Assembly (NCBI GenBank): GCA_000499405.2
Contig: HG738138.1
Span: 15,516,554 to 15,580,553, forward strand
Source of the DNA: Onchocerca volvulus
Lineage: Eukaryota; Nematoda; Chromadorea; Rhabditida; Onchocercidae
Length of the DNA: 64,000 nucleotides
Direction of reading: 5' to 3'
The notes under the pieces were generated by a model. The model did not search any database. It was not told where the DNA came from and saw only the letters and a list, made by a program, of their open reading frames with translations. Shown piece after piece: positions 12,776-25,000 of this stretch (the first letter of the stretch is position 1; each line of letters begins with the position of its first letter). The translations under genes and the position numbers were made by a program.

Positions 12776-13987
12776 TATTTATATTTATATATGTATTTAT
12801 ATCTTCTATAAAAAAGATGGAAGAATATTGCATGACAAATTGAAATATGTTTATTTAAATTTAAAAAAAAAAACTCAGATTTGGGAATATCTGACGTAGT
12901 ATCTATAATTATTGATTTTTTTGCATGATTCTGATTTTTTATTCAATTAGTATAATCATTTTTTTTCGATATTTGATGGCATTCTGAAAGCCAAACCTTT
13001 AATTGATAATTTGTTCAAGTACCTTTTAAATAAAGCATATTTGATTTAAATTTGCAGTAATTGAAAGTTTTGTTAGCTACAATAAGTTGCATCACTGATA
13101 AAGATAAAGCAAAAACATGTGGTTATTTCAAGAAGACTGCGAAAATGTTGAAGACAAAAACAAAAATTAATTAAAATTTTAATTTTTGATTAAAATGATG
13201 CATAGGATAAAATTTTATTAGTATGAGAAAAAAAAGGACTGACTGAACAAATAAAAGTTTTCTAATATAAATAATGTTTTTTGTTTTCTATTTTTGTTAA
13301 AAAAGGATAATAGGTACATTCCATAAAGAAGAAATGAAAGGATTCTGAAGCAATGGATTCTATATGACGAATTAATTCAAAAGGAAAATATTATATGACG
13401 TAATGATTATGAAATGATAAACAAATCATTTTAATTGTTACAAGATTTCGTTCAAATCAGCTGAAATTCATTTCAATTTGTAATTTTATTCGGTCAAAAA
13501 ATGTTTAATCATAAAGATGTAATATGAGACAAGTAAAATCTGGAAGTTATGCCTTATCACTAATTAAATGATCAAAAAGAACCGAGGGAAAAAAACAAAG
13601 AAGAAGGGTGATGGATGGCCTATAATATGAATGCTATGAATCTATTTTTAGGTTTTTCGTTTTCAGCATTTAGAATATAATACTAAATAAGTACTCAAAA
13701 AAACTTTTCAAGTATTATTGGATAAATTAAATTGTAGTAAATTGGATTTCATCATAACATCCTACTGGAATTAAAATAGAAATAAAAAATAATTACTATT
13801 TGATTAATTTGAATAAATTACTTTACTCTGTAATTTTTATGAAGATTTTAAATGGTATCAAACTTAGAATTAGAATAAAAAAACATGTTAAAATTAAGAT
13901 ACATGAAGTAATTTTTATTATTTAATTGCACTGAGTAAAATATTTTACAATATAACATCATTCTTCCGAATTATAATATTTTAAATC

Positions 13988-13989
<2 letters not shown>

Positions 13990-14024
<35 letters not shown>
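13990..14024. repeat. (AT)n microsatellite
   Basis: Uninterrupted AT run of about 17 units. Confidence 0.95.
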
Positions 14025-14025
<1 letters not shown>

Positions 14026-15092
14026 TTTTTTTCATTTATCATATATTTTGAATTAGTATCTGAAATATATAATGAATATCTATATTTATTATATTCGGCG
14101 ATTCCATTTCAAAAAAAAAAATTCCAATTTTATTTTACTTCTTCATTTCTAAAGATTATAAATTAAAAAGATTATTAAAATCATCAGAATATAACAAGAA
14201 CAGTTTAAATCATTCAGTTATTCAAAAGATAATAAATTATATTTTTCAGTAATTAAGTTTTCCTAAATTTCCGATTTCATAAAGAGAAATCTTTCAGCGC
14301 TCAATTATATTATCATCCATCGATAGATAGCTATATAAAAAGAAAAACATTTATTTATTACCTTTGCCTTGAATCACAATCCAATCATTTATTTGATAAA
14401 GAAATGCTTTATTATCATTAAGCACTGATAAGAATAAATCAGTGAGGAAATCAAAAAGGGAACATTTTTCGCTTCTTTTTTCAATTTCATTCAATACTTT
14501 TAAATGAAATTAATCCATGCGTGCATTTATGAAGTAATCAATTCACGTTCTTCATCCTGTAATAAAAACTTTTAAAAATATTAAATTAAATGAACGGAGT
14601 GGAATAAATTTTTTTTTTAAACACGACTTAACTTTTTGCTTCAAAAAGAAAGAAAAAAGGTGTTGCAACGATTTTTCAAAATTTCAAAGTGAAGTTTTCT
14701 TTTGAAATATTTTTTCGTAAATTTACAAGTGAAAGAAAAGTGTTTTGGAAAAGATTTCATTTTTATAATATCGAAATAAATCGTTGATTATTTAATAAAG
14801 CATGTTAAAATAATAAACACATGATTGCTATAGCATAATTACCAGGTGAAATGATTGATCTATCGGAACAGATCGCATAATCTACCCGTTAAAGGTCTGC
14901 TCATTTATCAAAATAAGTTTATGTTGCTATCTCTCTCTATCAAATAATTTCTTATAATTTATTCGTGAACTATTAATGGCTCGAAATATTTAATTTTCAT
15001 TCAAATATATATCATGATTATATTTCCTCTTTCAAGATTATTAATTAAATCACATAATAATTCGAACGTTAAAAAATTATATGCTTAAAGTT

Positions 15093-15890
15093 TCAAAATT
15101 GAAAAAAAAATCGAACCGGAAAGATTGTTTCCAAATTTAGAACACCAATATCAAATGTCTTCTTCGCCGTTTTACCTTCGCTAATGTAACTGGCTGGGAT
15201 CTTGAATTTTATTTTTCGTTGACCTGGCTAGAAAATAAAAATTGGAGTTATTTTTAATACATAAATTGACGAAAGATTAAAAAAAAAAAATTAATAAGAT
15301 AAATCATACTTAACTGAAACTATATCTTTCTATTTTTCATCAATAATATCAATTTTCCAATATTATATCATAGATTGAAATTAAAATTTAAAATTTGAAA
15401 AAAAAAAGAAAAAAAATGATAACCTTTAATTTATCATCGCAATCATGATATACTTTGAACACTGGATCAATTACAGTTAATTCCGAAGTATCACCTTTCA
15501 ACATAAAATTGCCTTGTTCATCTGTATATCCTTGATCTAGAAGATCATCCGGATCAGGTCCTAAAAGGAATTGTTCAGAAGTTAAGTGCTTTCATTCTTA
15601 AGAAAAAAAAAAGAAAGCATTGAAATATTTATATTGAAGAAATCAAATATATAATTAAATTGAAAATTTTGAATTACTAGTTGGAAATTTTAAAATTTTA
15701 ATTTCATTTCAAAAAATTAAAAAAAAAAAGCAAAATTACCGGAATCTTCGTCCCAAAGTTTCACCCGAACATTTCGTGCCGGAGCACTACCACAAAGCAA
15801 TTTACCCTTAATTGCAACAGCTTGCTGTCTAACAGCCATCGAAAACGTCGCAATACCAAAAATTGTGAAGAACAGCAAAAAAAACTGCAT
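15093..15890 (-). CDS. Transthyretin-like (TTL) family secreted protein, copy A
   Basis: Three exons on the minus strand: 15890-15740, 15560-15424 and 15227-15093, giving 140 aa. The start ATG at 15890 has an AG acceptor one base upstream, as expected for trans-splicing. Residues 1-19 (MQFFLLFFTIFGIATFSMA) are a signal peptide. The mature part shows the nematode TTL pattern: AIKGKLLCGSAPARNVRVKLW, DPDDLLDQGYTDEQGNF, IDPVFKVYHDCDD and RKIKFKIPASYI, then FDIGVLNLETIFP. The two conserved cysteines lie in the first and second exons. TTLs are small secreted beta-sandwich proteins abundant in nematode excretory-secretory products; ligands are mostly unknown. The tail reads FPVRFFFQF, unlike copy B (FPDEERDLF), and may reflect decay of the last codons. 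Tandem with copy B, same strand, same intron positions and phases. Confidence 0.88.
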
Positions 15891-16558
15891 CCTAAAATAT
15901 CTCTAATCCGGAAAAATTTTTTAATTACTTACAGAATTTCTATAAACACATCATTTCCTGAAGTTATTTCCTATTTTTATCTAATTTTTCTGGATCACAA
16001 GATTCGGAAACACAAAAGTAATGCTATCATTTAGTCATGTTATTAAGTCAATTATTGATCCGTACTTAATTAAATGTCGCAAAATATTTAATCCTTTAAA
16101 ATCTTAACAATTGCTCGGAATAACCAAATCATTTATGATTTCTCTATAATTATATCGTATCTTGAAGCTACTACTTTCTAGTTTACTTCTTTTCTTTTTT
16201 GTTCGTTAGGTTTTCACTAAATTACTGAAGAAGACGTATTTATACTTTAACATTTTAAAAAGATTTTTTTTTTTTAGTTTTTTTATACTTTTTTGCATAA
16301 ATTGAGTAAAATTAGATAATGCAAACTTGAATAATATGATAATTAAGATAAATGATAAATTCATTTTTTTGTGTTAAAAAATTGCTAGTAAAATAAAGGA
16401 TTGTGTTAAATTATTCTAGTAAATTATCAAGTCTTGAAAAACTTCAAATGATATTTTTATTCAGTCTTGAAAAACTTAAAATGATAATTTTTTGGCATTT
16501 AATACCTAATAACTTTAATTTGCTGGTATTAGAAATTCAAAGTTGGTTAAATTCTCGA

Positions 16559-16624
<66 letters not shown>

Positions 16625-17515
16625 TAATACTTATTACTAATAAAATTAATAGTAATGAAGTTTGATTTTCGCAAGTGAATAAAGACTGAAAGTGAAGTTT
16701 AACAGGAAGGCATCAGTTGTTGCTGATGTAGTTGCTAAAAGTTTTGATTTGTTTAATATATCCTTCCAGTATCTCCTATGTTAAAGAATTAGCTTGTTTA
16801 TACATCTTGTTTGCTCACCTCTTACTGAAAAGTTTAAAATTTTTGAAAACACTTTTTGATTCCGATATTTTCGAAAAATAATTTACAATTTCGTATTTTC
16901 GGAAATAATTCCTGAATCATTTCTGAAAATAATTTTTTGATTTCGAGGTCTTTTCAATTCAGTTACTTACGTATTAAATTTTTTTCCCGCAAATTTTGTC
17001 CATATAGAATACAAATAATACTTATTATAATAATGTAAATATAGTATAATAATATAAATCAAAAATTTCTATTAAATATCCGAAATATTGGAACATTAAA
17101 TTTATAGTAAAACAAGCAACGTAAGTTAAATTTTGCTCTTTGTAATAAAAATCTTATGTTTACAAAATTAAAACGCCTTTGAAAATTCCAAGTGTAATAT
17201 TTATTTACACTTTAAAAATATTAATTAGTTGGAGAAAACCACAGTGTTAAATGGAAACTTAAAATAGTGTAAATAAATTTTTAAAAAATTTTAAAATGAT
17301 TTAAATTATTTCATGAATGAGATAAATAGATTATGGTACATAAAATGGTACATAAGACCATTAAATAGAAAAGAAAAACACACATGAGAGTATGAAAAAT
17401 TTATCATATTGAAAGAATTTATGAATAAATTTTCAAATAATTGAAATTATTCCGCTTTGTTACGATGTATTCTCAGTATTACTATATCTTGTTATCATCA
17501 TCTTCCAGATATACT
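15891..17515. other. Spacer between the two TTL genes
   Basis: About 1.6 kb upstream of copy A and downstream of copy B. It holds the (AAT)n array at 16559-16622 and T-rich intergenic sequence, and no supported exon. The promoter of copy A must lie here, but no recognisable core element stands out. Confidence 0.6.
16559..16622. repeat. (AAT)21 microsatellite
   Basis: Pure AAT/TAA trinucleotide run of about 64 nt. Polyasparagine frames across it are artefacts. Confidence 0.97.
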
Positions 17516-18404
17516 TTAAAATAGATCACGTTCCTCATCTGGAAATATTGTTTCCAAATTTAGCACACCAACATCGAAAGCTTTTTTTGCTGTAGAACCA
17601 GCAAAAATGTACTGTACCGGAATACGTAGCTTAATCTTTCTTTTTCCAGGCTAAAAATTATGATATATTTTGTTATTTCATTGAAAAATTATTTGAAAAC
17701 AATTACTCAAAACAAAAACTGAAATTAGCGCAAAAAAGAAAGAAAACAATCAGTATCACTATCTTTAAATATCAAGTGACATATATTAGGATAAAGATGA
17801 AATTTAACAATTTCATTTTTTTTTTTGCATGAAAGTACAGTTATTTAATCAAACATATATATCATTGAATTACTTACTTTAACACCATCATCACAATCAT
17901 GATATATTTTAAGTACTGGATCAATAGTTGTCAATTCTCGAGTACTACCTTCAAGATCAAAATTACCACTTCCATCTGTTTCACCCTCATCCAATACATC
18001 ATCTGGATCTGGTCCTAAAATTTATCAGATATTTAATGGGTAAATTTAAGTATACTTCAATAGAATAATCCGAAGAAAAAAGTTATGCGATCATTTGTGC
18101 TAAGAACTAATGTTCATTATTTAACAAAATATATCCATAATCAATCATAATCAGAATTCGAAATACTTAGTATTCTACGAAAAAAATTATTTGGTATTTT
18201 ATTTCAGATTAAAAATATTCGGTGTAAATTTGAAAGAAGATTTAAGTAAACATTCCAACCATCATCTTCATCCCATAGTTTAACTTTAACATTTTTTGCT
18301 GGCCTATCACCACATTTCAATTGACCTTTAGCTCGTACTGCTTGAAGTCGCATTCCAATACAAATTCCAAGTATTGTTAAAAATAAGAATAATACAGCTT
18401 TCAT
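17516..18404 (-). CDS. Transthyretin-like (TTL) family secreted protein, copy B
   Basis: Three exons on the minus strand: 18404-18260, 18014-17878 and 17650-17516, giving 138 aa. The ATG at 18404 directly follows an ATTTACAG acceptor, so the upstream in-frame ATG at 18425 is probably intronic or outron. Residues 1-22 form a signal peptide (MKAVLFLFLTILGICIGMRLQA). TTL signatures are RAKGQLKCGDRPAKNVKVKLW, DPDDVLDEGETDGSGNFDL, IDPVLKIYHDCDD and RKIKLRIPVQYIF, then FDVGVLNLETIFPDEERDLF to the stop. Exons 2 and 3 have exactly the lengths of copy A (137 and 135 nt), so the pair arose by tandem duplication. Intron 1 uses the weak donor GTTGGA, but no other donor restores the frame to exon 2. Probably secreted; function unknown beyond the family. 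Confidence 0.9.
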
Positions 18405-19560
18405 CTGTAAATTCCTTTCAAACAAAGAATAATCAATTGAAAGTATAATGTGAAAATATTCACATGTTAAAGAAATAATGATTTAAAAATGAAAGTTATG
18501 GAAAATAATATTCTATGTATTATCCGTCGAATAAACCGATTACAGTAACGCATAAATGATATAAATGACAATAACCATGAATGAGTCAATTGAATAAATT
18601 TTATAATGATTAAATAAACAATTCACATTTTGAGATTAATTGCGTCGCTTCTGCTCAACAAAAATAGTCCACTTGAAGTTTTACATGAAATTATCATTTT
18701 AATATTATAAACGTTTTAATCAAATAATTTATTATAAATTAAACAAAAGAATTTCATGAAAAAGAAACAATCTATCGTTGATAAAGCAGTTAATCATTGA
18801 TAAAATAATTTTGGCATGAAATCTAATAATAGTCAAAAAAATAATCAACAAATAAAAATTTTGATTATTAATAATTTTCGAATTACAATAGAACATATTT
18901 CTCATAACTTATAAATTTTATTCAACAATATATAAATTGAAAATATCGATTATGATCTGTTACTAATGTTGGTTGAAATTAAACTGATAGAATTTTACAA
19001 CTGGTATTGTTGCACAAATTGATATTATAATATTATCAATGTTTTTAATTTAATTAAGTCATAAATGGTATGATGCGAAGAAAATTGTAATTTATGCGAA
19101 GTATATTCCGTGATGATTTAGTAGTGAAAATTATTATTAATAATCAGAATTCCCATTCGTTAATTTCTCATTTTCATTTTACGTAATTCATTTCGATATC
19201 TGAATCTTAACTTCTATCCATTAATATATTAGTGATTAATTAGATCGGAAATATCGATGATAGTCCACAACTAACATTGGTTAGAATTAAAATAATACAG
19301 TTAAATAACTTTTACTGCTATACAATTTAAGTAGTCCATTCCCACATTTAATTCGACCATCATTTTAACAGTAATGATAGTCTAATCAGATATTAAAATG
19401 AATTACTTGAAATGTATTAAATGATAATAATAATAATGTTTGATCCACCTATTCTTCAATAATTTAAAATTAATCAGTCAGACGAGTATATAAACAACAA
19501 ACTTAGTTGAAAATAAACTTATCGATCCTCCTTATCATACTTAAATATCACTTCTAACAG
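18405..19560. other. Upstream region of TTL copy B
   Basis: No exon supported. Contains a decayed direct repeat (18940-19330) and, on the minus strand near 19330-19370, a short frame reading GRIKCGNG that resembles the TTL exon 1 motif KGQLKCGD. This might be a relic of a third TTL copy. Confidence 0.5.
18940..19330. repeat. Two-copy decayed direct repeat (about 308-nt period)
   Basis: 18940-19021 and 19248-19330 share GAAATATCGATNATG, CTAAYRTTGGTTRRAATTAAA and an ACTGNTATANAATT tail. Similarity is roughly two thirds by eye. Confidence 0.55.
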
Positions 19561-19703
19561 CAACAATTATTCATTTCGATCGATTGGCTAAGAAAAAATT
19601 GGAAAACAATGTTCAAATTGAAGAAGAATCAAAACGCGACGAAGCAAAAAAGCTTGGTTCTATTAACGATGATTTTTCGGATCATAGAATGCTTGAAAAC
19701 TAG
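19561..19703 (+). CDS. Orphan terminal exon, hydrophilic protein end
   Basis: A TTCTAACAG acceptor opens a frame (2 nt to complete a codon, then 46 sense codons and TAG) with markedly coding-like composition. It includes HFDRLAKKKLE, IEEESKRDEAKKLG and DDFSDHRMLEN. The end is lysine/glutamate-rich and probably helical. There is a stop codon in frame just upstream of the acceptor and no ATG, so it needs an upstream exon ending in phase 1. I could not find one in the 1.1 kb between it and TTL copy B. It may be a real last exon or a gene fragment. Family not recognised. Confidence 0.45.
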
Positions 19704-21928
19704 ATTTGTAAAATGAAAATCAAAGTATTTATAAGTTGCTGGCTTTTTTTCGAGAACTTTTTTTGCAATTTTCTTTCATTCTGCTAGCAAATAACAAAAC
19801 ATTTGCTCTCGATAAATCTTAAATGGCAGAAGTAGAAGAAAATTTGATTATGAAAAAATTTTTGCATCGATTTTCAATAAATCTTTTCCCGTCTTTTCTC
19901 ATCTTTTTCCCTTTGAAAACAAATGTTAGTAAATATTGTAACCAAAGCATTTTAAAACATTGGGCGCATTTTTTTTAATTTATAATTTCAGACATAAAAT
20001 AATTTTTTAATTTGTAATTTAAACTATCATTCATTTAGTTTAACATTTAAGGACCAAAAAATGAAAAATTCAATAAATATAAGAATAAAAAGATAGAAGT
20101 TTCACTGATAAATCAACATAAGTATTAGTAGTAATAATGAAAAAAACTATCATTTCCAGTAAAATAGTACAATTAAATGTCAAAAATAGGGATTGTTTTA
20201 TTAGTCTGAATACAGTATTGTTCTACACTATTCATTATACCGATGAAATTATAGGTTATTGCGATATGCATGCATATGATAAAAAACCAATAAGTGATCG
20301 CTTCGGTAGAAATTTACATTATAGATTGACAATATATTTTAATTTTCTGTCAGAATTTTGAACTTATTCGTTTTTTAATATAAGCATGCATACCGTATTG
20401 GTGTCCAAAATATTTACTGTAAATTGCAGTATATTTATATCTCATACTTCGTTCTAAATTATTAAAATTAAATTTGAGATTAAATCTTTGACCTAAGACT
20501 ATCGAGAATTATTTAATGAAGTTGTGGACTAGGTAATTTATTTGTTAGTTATTTTTTCTTTTTACCTTTTTCATATAAATTATAGTTGGTATGCGATTTG
20601 TACTATGCTATCAATATTATCATTTTAATTACTAGTTAATCTTATTTATTTTATTACGAAGAAATAGGACGGAAAATAAAGGAATAGAAAAAAAGAAAAA
20701 AAAAAGATTAGTTGGAAAGAACTGAAAAATACTTATATGAGCTATAGATAAGCACTTCCCATATTTAATCTATTCATCTTTTTAAACTAAATCAAATCAT
20801 GTTAATAAATTATTTTGGTGAAGCAAATTTTTCAAGAATAGATTCAATTGAGATTTTTAAATGATTGCTTGATGAATTTTTCACAAATCCAAACGATGAC
20901 CTAAATGTTATCCGATTTTAAATTACCATGAATTAAATTACAATTTTTCATTATAATGGTGATTTTTTTTTTCAATATGCTAGCTTTTGTGTAAAAATAT
21001 TTTCATGCAACAGCAATATATATTATTGGATTATCAAAATTATAACACTCATTATAGCAGGAATTATTAATACATCAAAAAAAATATTATTAATCTATAT
21101 GACTTATTTGCATATTTTTTACTTTTGTCATAGGAGACAAAATATATTTATAATATATTAATTTTATGTATTTGGCATAAAATCTACAAGTAGCACATTT
21201 AATTATATTACATTTATAATTTATTTAAATGAGATGTCTATGCATTACTTATCCATTGAATAATTTATTTTGAAAAAAAGGAGTAAAAAACTAATTTCTT
21301 TCTAATATTTTCCCAATTTTTAAAGTTTGATTTCATTAATTCTGAAAAAAAAAGAAGTTGCAATAATTTTTCAGTGCTGGCATAGATATATAATATTTCA
21401 TATTTTCAGCAAATTTATTGATATCAAATAATAAAGACATCATATAAAATCATAAAATCAATAATCGAAATTTTAAAATGAAAAAATAATTGCATCATAA
21501 AATTTGTAATTTCTCCATGAATGCTGATAAATCATGATAAATCGAACAATAAGAAAGTCGTAATTTATTTAAGAGTAATAATAAATCTCGATAAATCGTA
21601 ATTTATCCAAGAATAATGATGAATCATGACTAATTGCAATTTGTCCATGAATGACGATAAGTCAGGATTTTCTAAGAATAATCCTAATTTAAGATAAATC
21701 GCAAATAATGATTTTTCCGATTTATATGTTCATTTTCCTACCAAATATTTGTATCTATAATTCTTTGTTTTACTTCCAAAGTGATTTGATTATGCCATAA
21801 TAATTTTAAAAATGCGGAATTTTAGTTACTGATATGAATTTATGAATTTTCAAAAACTATTGCTAATTCTTTAATTAATGAACATCGATGAATAGTTCAT
21901 CAGGACTGAAATTATCTTTCCAATCCGT
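19704..21928. other. Intergenic, no gene seen
   Basis: A+T-rich sequence. An open frame at 20137-20361 has no codon structure or splice context that would make it convincing. A degenerate tandem repeat is listed at 21506-21672. Confidence 0.6.
21506..21672. repeat. Four-copy degenerate tandem repeat (38-53 nt)
   Basis: Units start near 21506, 21559, 21597 and 21635. The unit is close to CGTAATTTATCCAAGAATAATGATAAATCATGATAAAT. The last three copies are spaced by 38 nt. Confidence 0.7.
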
Positions 21929-22015
21929 TTAATTATATCCTAATTCGTCAGCTTTTTGTTTACAGCGTGATGCTTGCATCATTTCATCTAGCACTTCGTT
22001 GACGTTCACATCGAT
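21929..22015 (-). CDS. Possible terminal exon of an unrecognised small protein
   Basis: On the minus strand a GATGACAG acceptor opens a 28-codon phase-0 frame ending in TAA. It reads IDVNVNEVLDEMMQASRCKQ and then KADELGYN, which is more coding-like than its surroundings. A possible upstream partner on the same strand starts at an ATG near 22453 (MQDKKCSFSKLNYLL, then hydrophobic) with a phase-0 donor GTAATC. That link is speculative. Family not recognised. Confidence 0.35.
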   Translation of the reverse strand: MDVNVNEVLDEMMQASRCKQKADELGYN

Positions 22016-25000
22016 CTGTCATCTGATAAGAAAAAAAAAAACTTTATCGATGTTGAGTTATCAATTTAGATTAAGTAGAAGCAAAATTTATAATTGAACT
22101 CAAAACTTATTAAATTATCAATTTGAGTTGAGCTACAATGAAATTTATAATTAAAATTTGAACTGTTTCAATCAAATTTAGAAAAGAGAAAGACAATGAA
22201 ATGTTTATGTTAAATTTTTTTTTTGTTTTTTGATATGATTCTGTATCATCAAAAATGTATGCATGCAGAAGATGCATAACATGCAAAAGTGCAAGACGCA
22301 TTAATAATGCTAATAAAATATGAAAAATTATAATCAAAAAACAACGCTTACTACCATAGGAAATCACGCATAAAATATGAGAATGCTGATTACTATAACA
22401 ATAAACCGCAATAAATAGTTGAGCTTGGAAAAGGAGCATTTCTTGTCTTGCATAGAAAACAACAACAATTAACAATAAATAACATCGTCGCTAAACAATA
22501 ACAATAATAAGAACTTTATCTATAAAATATTCTCAGAATCTAAATTATCAATTAATATTTATATCTTTTTTCAAAAACAATTAATACAATAATTATAGGA
22601 AAATATGGTCAATAAAAATAAATCAAGTGCAACGTATGGATGAAATTTATGGAAGGAAAAAAATATTTTTGTTTATCAATAAAATTTCAAATATTTCGTA
22701 ACAAAATTACGGGGAAAAAAGTCATTGATGTTCAATTAAAGAATTGTTTGTTAAAAAAATTACGCTTAACGCCGAAAAAAAATTTCAATCCTTTGTTAAT
22801 AGCTATATCGAATTATAAATAAAATATTTATTATCATAATATAAAATAATAGTTTCACTTTTTTTTCACCGAATTAACTATTGTCCTCATGTTTTAATAA
22901 AAACTGCTTAGTAGTTAAACTGATAAATGAATTAATTGGGATAATTTTAAGTCCTACTTATATATTATCGTTTCAATTAGATTATATCATTTAATGCTAC
23001 ACTTTATTATTACGTAAACATTGTGTCACACGTTGTTGCACGTAAATATTATGCTCCATGTTATTATCTAACGGAATGTTGCATTTGAGAAATTTTTGTC
23101 CAAAAAATGACTAATAGACATCAAGAAAAAGCAAAAAAAAAATTGAATTGGAAAAGAATTTAAGTCGTTCAATTCTTTTATTTAACAACCGCATAAAATG
23201 CTGCTTAAGCATTCATTTTTTTCATAATCATTTAAAAAGAAGAAACAAATATTTGTATGACACACCAAAACATTTTGCCAATTCTAAAGTTTTTGTTTCG
23301 TAATTTCGAAATTTATAAGTTATGAAACATTCAGCAGCATTTAAACTTATCTTTAAGTTAAAAATAAAAGTCAAAGATTTAACTCTCCTGCACATTATTA
23401 TTCATCGAGTAACTTGGGAAATTCTAGTACTTTACTCATTTTATCATCATTTTTCTTTATAATATTTTGATCAAAATATAATTCTAAAATTTTCCGTTTC
23501 TAATTTCCTAAAAGAATGAAGAAAAAAATTCCCAAAAAAAAAAACAAATAAATAAAAATTTTTTTCCATTCTTATTATTTTCATACAGTTGGCAAATAAG
23601 TGGTTTTTTAGTTCAAAATTTTTTTGCTGAAATTATGAACGAAAAAATTTCAAAATGAAAATTTCTTCCTTCTCTTTAGAAAACCGAATTGAAATAAGCT
23701 GAAGTATATACTTAAAATTTGTTGAGGATAAATGAATAATGATCATATTTAACCATTTGCCTGCCAACTCTGTAGAAGTAATAAAAATTGGTTTTTAACT
23801 CGCATTTTTGGAAATGAAGTTGCTTGGAAAGATGACAAACATAAAGAAAAAATAAGAATTTATATAAAAATATATATATATTTTCCTTTACCTGTAAATT
23901 TTAGGGTATATTATGTGAAATTCAAAATTTATAGAAAATAAGAAATTTATGAATAATTACAGTCGCTGCTTACAGAAATAATAATTTTATTATTATTTCT
24001 GTAAGCAATGACATGTAATAATAATTTTTTTGTCTAATTATTTTTGTTAAAACTTATTTTATCATTATTACTGCTAAGAAAACCATAAAGAAATTATAAA
24101 TTAAAAATTATTAAATAGAAAATAGACGAATATAATCAACAAATTTTGAGTAAAGATCAAAAAGAAAAAGCATACAAATGATATTCTATGGACGATTTTG
24201 TAAAAATTCATCAGTCTTTAACAATGGTCACTGGACATATTTGCTTGACTTAATTAATTTTTTCACTAATCCATTAATAACAATGTTTTTTTTTAAAGAA
24301 ACAAATAATTTACATCACTTACAACAAAGTTAAAAATGAATCGAAATTAATAATTAATAAGTTGATCGTAAATTTTTCGTCTTAAAATATTGTTACTTAA
24401 ACGCATTTAAATCTATCCAAATACCTATTTCCAAACAACGTTTCTAAGCAACTAAATAATAAGCAATGTATTTAAGCAATAAACATCCAAATGACATATC
24501 GGAAGAAATATATTTCAACATTGAATACTGAAATATTTAAATACTGGAAAAAAGAAAAAAAAAAGAATACAATGACTCATTCAATATGAAAAATTACTCT
24601 TTCGCTTTGCAATATTAATTTCACAAATTTCAAATAAACCTGATTTATTAGTAACTGAATGTTTGTTCAGAATACTAATTTTAATTAATGATTCCTTTTT
24701 TTTTTCGCTTAAAAATTTTCCAAAACTATTTATTCCCTATTTTACCACCTTTCTCTTTCCTCAAATGCATTTTATCATTCACCCGTCTTTTCTTTTTTCT
24801 CTTTCTTTTGCAGTTTCATCAATAATAGTCCAAAAATGAACCGACGTTTAAAATTCAAAATTTCTAAGTTAAATTCAATGTCAAAGAAAAAAAGTGAGAA
24901 GAAAATCATATATTTGAAAAGAATTTCTTTCTCATATTTATATATTTTCCGCTTAGTTTAGCAACCTTTCTTGCAAAATAATTAGGAATTTAAATGATTA

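Larger units (their letters stand above)
8644..15092. other. Gene-poor interval
   Basis: No exon chain could be supported in about 6.4 kb. The stretch is A+T-rich with T-runs and homopolymers. An isolated 55-nt exon-like segment at 10114-10168 has a TTTTCCAG acceptor and a GTATGT donor. It could not be linked to other exons. Two duplications and two (AT)n runs are listed separately. Confidence 0.6.

Noticed and set aside
16403..16624. Open frame ending in polyasparagine
   Set aside because: Runs into the (AAT)n array and has no splice or homology support.
22110..22475. 121-codon hydrophobic minus-strand open frame
   Set aside because: Hydrophobic residues follow from T-rich codons; no family signal. 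The competing frame starting MQDKKCS fits the nearby orphan exon better but is also unproven.
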